Positions 43,046-50,145 of a DNA stretch of 64,000 bases are shown one piece after another; position 1 is the first letter of the stretch; every line of letters begins with the position of its first letter. A program made the translations under genes and the position numbers. The notes under the pieces were generated by a model. It did not search any database, was not told the origin of the DNA, and was given only the letters and a program-made list of their open reading frames with translations. Source of the stretch: CAZISM01 sp964541895 (GTDB lineage: Bacteria > Zhuqueibacterota > Zhuqueibacteria > Residuimicrobiales > Residuimicrobiaceae). The DNA is taken from contig CAZISM010000014.1 of NCBI GenBank assembly GCA_964541895.1, forward strand, positions 1-64,000. Direction: 5' to 3'.

Positions 43046-44423
43046 TTTGTGAGATAAACGCTTCAACTTCCGGGATGCCGCCCTGAAAGATCAGGTAGCC
43101 GTTGGAAGGCTCCCGTTCGGTGATTTCGCCATTGACCGGCGTATACATGATCTGTTTTACGTCGGTCAGATCCGCTGTTTGTCCCAGCGCCCAACCCAGC
43201 TTGACATAAGCCACTTCCGGCAGCATGTTGGCCATGGGGGTCACGCCCAGCTCCATCATGTCCCGCCCGGTGTCATACACATACATCTGTACATAACCCC
43301 ATAGCGTCTGCACGGTCATGTAGACGGCGATGTTTTTATTCTGGGCCCGTTTCAGCGCCGGGTAGAGCGGTTTGTTGACGTGGCCCAGTCCGGTTCCGGC
43401 GATGACGATGCCGCGATAGCCGTTGTCGATCAGGGCATCGATGATGTCCGGTTTCATATTGGGATAATAATAGACGATGCTGACCTTGTCTTCGAAGGCC
43501 GTGTTGATCATCACCTGGCGGTCGTGGCGGCGACGGCAGTAGTCCTGGCGCAGCGGGATAATTTTTTGCCGGCTGACCATGGCCAGGGGAATATCGCCGA
43601 TGGTGCGAAAGGTGGAGCGGTAGCTGGAATGCATTTTGCGCACGCGGGTGCCGCGGTGCAGGAGGCCGTAGACGTCCGACGTAGGCCCGAACATGCAGAC
43701 CATGACCTCGGCGATGTCGGCTTCTGCCGCCGTCTTGACGCTGTGCATGAGATTCAGCGCGGCGTCCGAAGAGGGCCGATCCGACGAACGCTGTGATCCC
43801 ACCATCACGATGGGTACCGGCGACTGTTGCACCATGAACGAGAGGATGGCGGCGGTGTGATGCATGGTGTCGGTGCCGTGCCCGATGACGATGCCCTGCA
43901 CCCCTTTTTCGATTTCGCGGCCAATGGCCTGGGCGGTGCCGATCCACTGTTCCGGCCCCATATTTTCGCTGAACACACCATAGAGTTTTTCCGTCTCGAG
44001 ATTGCAGATATCGGCCAGCTCCGGCACCGAGCCGTAGAGCTCGCCGGGCGAAAACGCCGGAATCACCGCGCCGGTGCGGTAATCCAGCCGGCTGGCGATG
44101 GTGCCGCCGGTGCCCAACAGTTTCACCCTCGGTTTTTTGGGATCGAACGGAAACTCTTTTTCCGGTATTTTGTAATGCGCTTCCTTGCGGCCCTGCAGCT
44201 CAATGTTGGTGATACCGGCGGCAGCAATGCCGATATTGTAGCCGGAACGCAATTTGAGCACCACGTGCAGCGCGTCGGCGGTTTCCGAGCGCGGCAGGAC
44301 GATGCCGCTGTATTGGCCGCGATCGGTGGTGATTTTGACATCGCTCCAGATGGGCGTCTGAAAGGTCTGCAGGGCGGCCAGCGCGGCGCCGCGATAGCCT
44401 TTGTAGGTATCAGCTGTGGACAT
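43035..44423 (-). CDS. gatD: Glutamyl-tRNA(Gln) amidotransferase subunit D (archaeal-type)
   Basis: This 462-residue asparaginase-like subunit frees ammonia from glutamine (or asparagine) and passes it to GatE. It is GatD and not a plain L-asparaginase because it has the extra N-terminal beta-barrel (about residues 25-75, DRGQYSGIVLPRSETADALH, LKLRSGYNIGIA) and a length near 450. The asparaginase active-site set is complete: Thr108 in GTGGTIAS, Thr184 and Asp185 in GHGTDT, and Lys263 in VRKMHSSYRS. The gene is the last of a minus-strand row with gatE at its head. GatDE is regarded as an archaeal trait; every neighbour here is bacterial. Active enzyme is likely from conserved residues. Confidence 0.93.
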   Translation of the reverse strand: MSTADTYKGYRGAALAALQTFQTPIWSDVKITTDRGQYSGIVLPRSETADALHVVLKLRSGYNIGIAAAGITNIELQGRKEAHYKIPEKEFPFDPKKPRVKLLGTGGTIASRLDYRTGAVIPAFSPGELYGSVPELADICNLETEKLYGVFSENMGPEQWIGTAQAIGREIEKGVQGIVIGHGTDTMHHTAAILSFMVQQSPVPIVMVGSQRSSDRPSSDAALNLMHSVKTAAEADIAEVMVCMFGPTSDVYGLLHRGTRVRKMHSSYRSTFRTIGDIPLAMVSRQKIIPLRQDYCRRRHDRQVMINTAFEDKVSIVYYYPNMKPDIIDALIDNGYRGIVIAGTGLGHVNKPLYPALKRAQNKNIAVYMTVQTLWGYVQMYVYDTGRDMMELGVTPMANMLPEVAYVKLGWALGQTADLTDVKQIMYTPVNGEITEREPSNGYLIFQGGIPEVEAFISQIKK

Positions 44424-44435
44424 AACGCTCTCCGA

Positions 44436-45401
44436 TCACAACCATTTTTTCTTTTTCAAAAACATAACCATGAGAATGCTCAGCAGCAGCAATACGCCCC
44501 AAAAGACAAAGTAGGAATACTTCCAGGTGAATTCCGGCACAAAGGTAAAGTTGGTGCCATAGATGCCGGCGATCAGCGACAACGGCATCAGAATGGTGGT
44601 GAAAATGGTCAGGATTTTCAGCGAATGGTTGGTCTGTTGCGACAGGACCGAGTTGAATCCTTCCAACGTGGAATGGCTCCGTTCCTGCAGCGATTCGAAC
44701 ATGAGAGCCATCTGATCCTGGTTTTCATTCAAGCGGTTCAGATATCGCAGGGATTCTTCGCTGATCAGATCCAGTTTGGTGCTCACCAGATGGCGCAGGG
44801 TTCGTTGCATGGGCACGATGCTCCGTTTCAGCATGCGGATATCCCGCTTGATGGCGATGATATCCTGAAAAATGGTTTCACCGGTGTCGCCCAACAGATA
44901 GGCTTCTTCCACGTCGTCCAGGCGGGCGTCGGCGGCGGTATACAGAGGCATCAGGCCGTCGATCAGATTGTCCCAAATCAGAAAGTAGATAAAACCGGGT
45001 GTTCGGCCCACAGAACGAAAGGAATCTTCGCAGGCCGAACGTGCATTCGTGAGGCACGACAGCGATTCCCTGTGAGCGCTGATGATAAGGGAATCGGTCA
45101 TGCAGATCAGCAGCTGTGATTGCCGCAGTCCCTCTCCATCCCATAGACAGACCGGCAGCCACTCCATCATCAGTTTCTGACGATGCAGATACCACGAGGT
45201 ATCCGGCGCGCTGCGCCAGTCCGAAAGCTCCTGTTCGCTCACGCCTGCTTTGCGGAGCCATGGATCCAGCTCTGCTGTTTTGTCGAGGTTCAGGTCGATC
45301 CAGCAAAACTGCTCGGGTGTGGCCGACAGAGCGGCTTCTCGAGAGGGTTCAATGGCGGAGGTGGTTTTATCGGCCAGTCTGAATATATAACCAAAATTCA
45401 T
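44436..45401 (-). CDS. CorA-family metal-ion transporter with GTN instead of GMN
   Basis: This 321-residue protein has a large cytoplasmic N-terminal domain, a long stalk helix (about 150-265) and two C-terminal membrane helices (LKILTIFTTILMPLSLIAGI and YSYFVFWGVLLLLSILMVMF), ending in a basic KKKKWL. This is the CorA/ZntB plan. The universally used pore signature YGMNF reads YGTNF here; the codon is clearly ACC. The segment PEFTWKYSYF follows as usual. Family members move Mg2+, Co2+ or Zn2+ as pentamers; the changed signature makes the ion uncertain. It sits 12 bp upstream of gatD and 57 bp downstream of the YiiX-like gene. Confidence 0.85.
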   Translation of the reverse strand: MNFGYIFRLADKTTSAIEPSREAALSATPEQFCWIDLNLDKTAELDPWLRKAGVSEQELSDWRSAPDTSWYLHRQKLMMEWLPVCLWDGEGLRQSQLLICMTDSLIISAHRESLSCLTNARSACEDSFRSVGRTPGFIYFLIWDNLIDGLMPLYTAADARLDDVEEAYLLGDTGETIFQDIIAIKRDIRMLKRSIVPMQRTLRHLVSTKLDLISEESLRYLNRLNENQDQMALMFESLQERSHSTLEGFNSVLSQQTNHSLKILTIFTTILMPLSLIAGIYGTNFTFVPEFTWKYSYFVFWGVLLLLSILMVMFLKKKKWL

Positions 45402-45458
45402 ATCGCGAATCCTGCCTGTTTAGGGGTGCTGGCGGTCTGTCCGTTCTGCAGCGGTTTA

Positions 45459-46961
45459 TCATCTGGTTTGGTATGACGCGCGGGCCATTTCGACCAGTTG
45501 CCAATACGGTGCGACATACCCTTTTTGTGTTTGAAACGCCTCGGCCTGTCGAACGACCTCGGTTTTAATCTCCTGATGAAGCGCGCTATACCATTTGTTG
45601 CGCAGGCCTGCGGCGGCATGCATCCCTTCTGGTATGGGGCCGACTGCGCCGAACCGGTTGAGCATCATGCTGTAGGCGCGGGCCAGACGCGCCAAAGGCA
45701 ACAGAAGCCGGCGATAGCGCAACGGTGCGCCTTCCTGGGCGGCGTCGAGCAGCGCCTCGGTCACGGCGTTGTCATAATGATCTTTACGCAGGGTTTCCAG
45801 GTCGCGCCATTCGGCCACCACCTGCAGTTGCGGATCGTATTCGAGGTCAGACGGTTCCTGGGTGCTGAAATGCCGAACCCCGAACTGGGCCAGCCATTGG
45901 CGCAGGCCGGGCGAGGAGATGTGCGATAATCCCATCCACAGGGTGAGGCCGCGGGAGCGATAGGCGGCTGAGGCCACTTCAGAGCAAAACCATTTTGTCG
46001 AATCGGAAAAATTCATCGCAAAATCGTAGGGAATGTGCTCCCGTTCAGCCCGCCGCAGGGCATATTCGGCTGCCTGGTGCGGCAGTTGCGGATTAGCCTG
46101 CAGGGCGGGCAGATCGGCGCGCAAGCGCAGCACCATCACGCGCAACTTGACATCGGCCAGATAGTCATCCAGTGTGGCGACAGCCACGCCGCGTTCGATA
46201 TGGGATTCAATGATGCGGATCAGGTGCGTTTTGGGATCCACATACACCAGGGCGACGTGGGAAAAGTTGCCGGCGAAATCGTTGCCGCGCGCGATCAGCG
46301 CGGAGGTGGCGGCGCCGCCGCGGGAGAGCAGGATGTCGCCGCTGCGCACCTGCACGCCCAGCATGCTCGCCCATGGCGTCCGGCCGGGCTCGTCGACGCC
46401 CACAACCATCTGGGCCGCCACCGCGTGCATCGGCGCCTGCAGCATGACCTCTTCCACCGCCGCCCGACTGCCGTACAACAGTCGATAGAGGGTGATTCTG
46501 GAATCCGGCTGGTTCATCGACCAGGTGCGCGATTGATGCTTGACCGCGGTGCGTATCCGCGCCGCCAAATGGCTGTAATCCTGCAACCGTTCCGGACAGG
46601 CGGCCAGCCACGGCGCCATTTCAAACACGGTCAGTTCCATGGCTCGAAACGCCTGATGGCCGGGCGGCAACACGCTATCCGACAGGACAGAGCATTGTAT
46701 GTCGGCGACGTGAAAGAGGGAATCGATCTGATGCTGCGCAGCGACACAGCCGGCCTGACGGGCTTGCAGAAAGCGGGCTTCCAGCGCACGCCAAAACACA
46801 TCCTTCTTCCACATAAAGGGCTGATGAAGAACCGGCTGTTCGACAGCCGCACTGACCGGTTCATCCGATTCTGGTATGAGCAGCAAGGCATAGAGAAGGA
46901 CAACAGCGATAACGCTGTAACCTGACAGGCGAACCCATCTTTTTTGCATATATTTTTTCAA
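45459..46961 (-). CDS. YiiX/YebB-like permuted papain-fold (NlpC/P60) hydrolase
   Basis: This 500-residue protein has an N-terminal membrane anchor or signal (about residues 13-30). A largely helical region follows (about 50-195). The permuted NlpC/P60 domain runs from about 205: VRSGDILLSRGG, then NFSHVALVYVDPKTH with the catalytic His, IESHIERGV, and later STKWFCSEVASAAYRS with the catalytic Cys. The C-terminal 130 residues are helical and unassigned. Family members act on amide or thioester bonds; peptidoglycan or lipid substrates have been suggested. It lies between DUF190 and corA in the gat operon. No link to tRNA amidation is apparent. Confidence 0.8.
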   Translation of the reverse strand: MKKYMQKRWVRLSGYSVIAVVLLYALLLIPESDEPVSAAVEQPVLHQPFMWKKDVFWRALEARFLQARQAGCVAAQHQIDSLFHVADIQCSVLSDSVLPPGHQAFRAMELTVFEMAPWLAACPERLQDYSHLAARIRTAVKHQSRTWSMNQPDSRITLYRLLYGSRAAVEEVMLQAPMHAVAAQMVVGVDEPGRTPWASMLGVQVRSGDILLSRGGAATSALIARGNDFAGNFSHVALVYVDPKTHLIRIIESHIERGVAVATLDDYLADVKLRVMVLRLRADLPALQANPQLPHQAAEYALRRAEREHIPYDFAMNFSDSTKWFCSEVASAAYRSRGLTLWMGLSHISSPGLRQWLAQFGVRHFSTQEPSDLEYDPQLQVVAEWRDLETLRKDHYDNAVTEALLDAAQEGAPLRYRRLLLPLARLARAYSMMLNRFGAVGPIPEGMHAAAGLRNKWYSALHQEIKTEVVRQAEAFQTQKGYVAPYWQLVEMARASYQTR

Positions 46962-47004
46962 GTTTGTTCCTGACTCTGTCGCATCGTTGTGCAGCGTCCG
47001 GCGC

Positions 47005-47352
47005 TCACCGGCTCGGTTCGGCGCCGCTGCGATAAAAATGGATGGTGACCTTTTCCAGCGTTGCCAGCCCCTCCTCGATGACGGTATCGATCAATGACAG
47101 GAAGGACTCCAGTTTTTCCCGCGTATCCACGAGTTCGATAATGATGGGCAGATCTTCGGACAAGCGTTCAATTTTAAAGGTGTGCAAACGGCTGTGAGCG
47201 CCAAAGCCCATCATGCCTCTGAGGACGGTGGCGCCGGCCAGCCCCTGCTCGCGGGCCTTGAACACGATCCATTCGTACAGCGGCCGGCCATGATATTTAT
47301 CGCTTTCGCCGATAAAAATGCGCAGCAGGTAACCTTCGGTCGGCAGTATCAC
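47005..47352 (-). CDS. DUF190 family protein
   Basis: This 115-residue protein starts at a GTG at 47352, with GGAGGTGAT at 5-7 bases spacing inside the end of fluC. A longer frame to 47484 lies wholly within fluC and is not the gene. The family pattern is visible: EGYLLRIFIGESDKYHGRPL, FKAREQGLAGATVLRGMMGF and LPIIIELVDTREKLESFL. DUF190 is a PII-like ferredoxin-fold domain often found beside CrcB/FluC, and a role in sensing or regulation has been suggested. Coupling to fluC by overlap of the ribosome binding site supports joint function. Confidence 0.88.
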   Translation of the reverse strand: MILPTEGYLLRIFIGESDKYHGRPLYEWIVFKAREQGLAGATVLRGMMGFGAHSRLHTFKIERLSEDLPIIIELVDTREKLESFLSLIDTVIEEGLATLEKVTIHFYRSGAEPSR

Positions 47353-47356
47353 AATA

Positions 47357-47740
47357 TCACCTCCAGATGATGTGAGCCAGGTTGCGTCCGAACCATACCG
47401 CGCCGAGGCCGAGAATAATATGCAGGCCGACATTGACCAGGGACAAAGCGTGCTGGCCGTCGCGCAACAGATTGAACGATTCATTGCCGAACGTCGAAAA
47501 GGTGGTGAATCCGCCCAGGCAACCGATAAAGAGAAACGCCCTTGCTTCCGGCGTTAAAACGCCCTGGCTTTCCACCAGTTGGGAAAGAAAGCCGATGATG
47601 AAACAACCCAGCACATTGACCAGGAGCGTGCCGGAGGGAAATCGTGAGGTTGCAGACCAGTTCTGCACATAACCGCTCAACAGATATCTGAACACGGAAC
47701 CGATAAAACCGCCACTGCCGATTAAAAACAATTTATACAT
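47357..47740 (-). CDS. crcB: Fluoride ion channel FluC (CrcB)
   Basis: This 127-residue membrane protein with four spans is full length for the family. Hallmarks: GSGGFIGSVFRYLLSG with the conserved Arg, GTLLVNVLGCFIIGFL with the pore Asn, and FIGCLGGFTTFSTFGNES with the two-Phe box. Forms an antiparallel dimer that exports fluoride. It starts four bases after the gatE stop, so it has no leader of its own and no fluoride riboswitch can be present directly upstream; control would come from the gatE promoter. Confidence 0.95.
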   Translation of the reverse strand: MYKLFLIGSGGFIGSVFRYLLSGYVQNWSATSRFPSGTLLVNVLGCFIIGFLSQLVESQGVLTPEARAFLFIGCLGGFTTFSTFGNESFNLLRDGQHALSLVNVGLHIILGLGAVWFGRNLAHIIWR

Positions 47741-47743
47741 TCA

Positions 47744-49681
47744 TTACTCCGAAATGATTTCACCGGCCGACAGCAATCGCTGCCAGACCGCTTCGGCGAG
47801 TTGTGCACCGGCTACACGACCGGCCAGGCGCGCCATCAGTTGTCCCATGATATGCTTGTGACGGGCGCGAGGAGATTTTTCGGGATCTGTGACATCGTAG
47901 GCCTGCTCGATCCAGGCTCGCCATTCCTGCGCCGGGACCGTTTCGAGCCCATTCTGCCATATTTTTTCCTCCTGCCGCAACCAGGATTCCATAGCCGGCA
48001 GGACGCCCTCCTTGTGGAGAATTTTATTTCCTACCGCCTGCAGCAGCTCGCTGAGAAACGGCTCGTCCAGACGAGAGATGGTCAACGATTTTTTTCGCAG
48101 CCGTTTGGGATATTGGATGAGGATGACGGCCGCCAGACCGGCCGGCACCTGCCAGTCGCGCACCGCTTTAGTAAAGAGATCGGCCCAGCGTGAACAGGCG
48201 AGCGCTTCGATGGTATCGGCGGGGATGGCCAGCTGACGATAGCGGCGTTCCCGTTCCCACACCGGTTCCGGCAGGGTGAGGCGAATGCGCTGCAGCCGTT
48301 CAGCGGTGATGCGTTTGGGGGGCAGGTCCGTATCCGGATACATGCGATCCGGTCCCGGCAGGATACGCTCAAAGCCGTTGGTGCCGTCTTCGAGCGCCTG
48401 CCGCGTTTCCGAGGGCACGCCCTGCGTCGCTTCCCGGCAGCGGATCAGGATTTCCTGGGCGGCCATTTCAGCATCGGCCGCCGGGCCCCAGACGATCACG
48501 ATGGTGTCATCCTCGGAGGCGGACATGGCTTTGCGCACGTTCAGCCATTCCGAGCTGGCCAGGGTTTCGCCCGGGCTGTCGGAATGGAGCATGTTGGGCA
48601 GCGTCGTCAGACAGGCGATGACGCGAATGCGATCAGAAATCTCGCGCGAAAAAAAAGTATCGGTCTGGGTCTGCCAGTGCAGCAGACCGCGAAAATTCTG
48701 CGCCACCACAGCGTACACCGTCAGGCCGGCGGCAATGGCATGCTGGATGGGCTGGAACCGGGTTTTGCGCAAGAGTTTGTTGACGTTTTCAAAACGGCCG
48801 CGGAAGGAATCGCTGGTGATGTGGCGACGATGCAGTTCGTCGCGCAGGCGTAAAAGATTCCATTGCCGCATGGCTTCGTTGAACGTCAGCAGCGGGATGT
48901 CGCCGATGCGGGGCACGCCCTTGATTTCGATGCGGGTGCCGCCGCTGACGCTGACGTTGACATCCTGGCGGCCGGCGCCGATGCCGGTGCGCACACGGCC
49001 GGTGGAGCGGACAATGCGCCGTAACAACTGCGCTACCTCGGCCGCTTCGCCGGGGGTGCGCATCTCCGGCGCGGTCACGGTTTCAATGAGCGGCATGCCG
49101 AGGCGGTCGGTGAGGTAGACGCGGCGGTGGCCGACGTCGCTGACCTCGCGACAGGCGTCTTCTTCCAATCCCAGTTGCACGATGGTGATGTCGCGCTCTT
49201 TGAAGGGCACGCGGCCGTTGACGCCGGTGATGGTGGTGCGCTGAAAGCCGGTGGGGATGCTGCCGTCGAGATATTGTTTGCGGGCGATGTGCAGTTCGTC
49301 CACCATGGTGCAGTTGTAGAGCATGGCGATGGCCAGGGCGCTATCCAGAGCCTGCTCGTTCATCTCAAAGGGCGGCGTGTCGTCCATTTCATAGGTGCAG
49401 ACGGTTTTGCGGTTGATGCGGTAGATGATCTCTTTTTTGGTTTTGAACTCCATGAGTGCGGTGCCGTCGTATTCGCCCAGTTCCGAGAGCGTGGGCCGCA
49501 TATGGCGCAGAATCTCGGCATCGTAATCGTCGCTATAAAGACCGGCCGGACAACGGCAAAAGAGTTTTTTATCGGTCAGCAGCTGTTGATGGATTTCCAG
49601 GCCTGATTTGAAGCCGATCCGTTCATAGTCTTGCGCCTGCATGTCGTCGAAAGACTTGAAGTGGAAATCATAGAGGCTCAT
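47744..49681 (-). CDS. gatE: Glutamyl-tRNA(Gln) amidotransferase subunit E (archaeal-type)
   Basis: This 645-residue tRNA-binding, kinase-like subunit activates Glu-tRNA(Gln) with ATP and amidates it using ammonia from GatD. The N-terminal GatB/E catalytic domain has GFKSGLEIHQQLLTDKKLFC, with Cys residues in KKLFCRCPAG near a zinc site, then TYEMDDTPPFEMNEQAL and RTTITGVNGRVPF. An inserted GAD domain (about 280-410, VVAQNFRGLLHW, FFSREISDRIRVIA) distinguishes GatE from GatB. The tail (about 500-645) is YqeY-like and includes HKHIMGQLMARLAGRV. Heads the row gatE-fluC-DUF190-yiiX-like-corA-gatD. The ribosome binding site is poor. No gatC, gatA or gatB is seen in this window. Confidence 0.94.
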   Translation of the reverse strand: MSLYDFHFKSFDDMQAQDYERIGFKSGLEIHQQLLTDKKLFCRCPAGLYSDDYDAEILRHMRPTLSELGEYDGTALMEFKTKKEIIYRINRKTVCTYEMDDTPPFEMNEQALDSALAIAMLYNCTMVDELHIARKQYLDGSIPTGFQRTTITGVNGRVPFKERDITIVQLGLEEDACREVSDVGHRRVYLTDRLGMPLIETVTAPEMRTPGEAAEVAQLLRRIVRSTGRVRTGIGAGRQDVNVSVSGGTRIEIKGVPRIGDIPLLTFNEAMRQWNLLRLRDELHRRHITSDSFRGRFENVNKLLRKTRFQPIQHAIAAGLTVYAVVAQNFRGLLHWQTQTDTFFSREISDRIRVIACLTTLPNMLHSDSPGETLASSEWLNVRKAMSASEDDTIVIVWGPAADAEMAAQEILIRCREATQGVPSETRQALEDGTNGFERILPGPDRMYPDTDLPPKRITAERLQRIRLTLPEPVWERERRYRQLAIPADTIEALACSRWADLFTKAVRDWQVPAGLAAVILIQYPKRLRKKSLTISRLDEPFLSELLQAVGNKILHKEGVLPAMESWLRQEEKIWQNGLETVPAQEWRAWIEQAYDVTDPEKSPRARHKHIMGQLMARLAGRVAGAQLAEAVWQRLLSAGEIISE

Positions 49682-50145
49682 AGGGACCCGTTCTTTTGAG
49701 AAAAGAGAATCCGATCTTTTTATGCAGTCAGTTTAGCTAGATTCATCCAAAGATTCAAGGTAATTTTCACCGTGCCGAGGCTGATGTTTGTATCGGATCG
49801 CATCAGGGGATTTTTCCTCGGGCAGTACCGTTAATTGGGCGATGGCAAAATGTCGCGTAGCGACTGTACGAAGGTAGCCAGGCGTTTTAACGCCTGGAAT
49901 AGCGGAAAAATACAGATCCGTCGCATAGCGACGGCCGAAGCAGTTTGGCGAGCCACACCTGGTCGCCGGCGTTTTGAAGTATTGTGCGCGCACAGATCCC
50001 TCGTCCGCTTGCTCTCGGCCTCTGGGTGACACCGTTCCCCAAAAAGGCTGTCATGCTGAGCCGCCAGGCGCAAGGTCTCGATATGGTCATGAATTGTTTT
50101 TTGGTGGCGAAGCATCTGTTAGTTATTCCGTGCCTCGGCTTTTTT
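49682..50145. other. Intergenic region built of repeat elements
   Basis: This 464-bp stretch lies between the divergent gatE and the broken T9SS-cargo gene. From 49852 it is a chain of short hairpins (listed separately), and 49990-50120 resembles the boilerplate intergenic repeats of many bacterial genomes (CTGTCATGCTGAGC, then GGCGAAGCATCTG). The gatE promoter should be near 49690-49800, but I see no convincing boxes. Confidence 0.5.
49852..49934. repeat. REP/BIME-like cluster of three hairpins
   Basis: GTCGC-GTA-GCGAC (49852-49864), CCAGGCGTT-TT-AACGCCTGG (49878-49897) and CCGTCGC-ATA-GCGACGG (49918-49934) are perfect inverted repeats. The first and third are copies of one motif, GTCGC-N-TA-GCGAC. 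The arrangement resembles repetitive extragenic palindromes mobilised by REP-associated transposases, but no such gene is in view. Confidence 0.6.

Noticed and set aside
43035..44423. gatD as an ordinary L-asparaginase
   Set aside because: Length, the N-terminal beta-barrel and a same-operon gatE all favour GatD.
47353..47484. N-terminal extension of the DUF190 protein
   Set aside because: The extension lies within fluC in another frame; the GTG at 47352 with an ideal ribosome binding site fits the family start.
47741..49700. Fluoride riboswitch for fluC
   Set aside because: There is no untranslated leader: fluC begins four bases after the gatE stop, and no riboswitch-like fold was seen before gatE.
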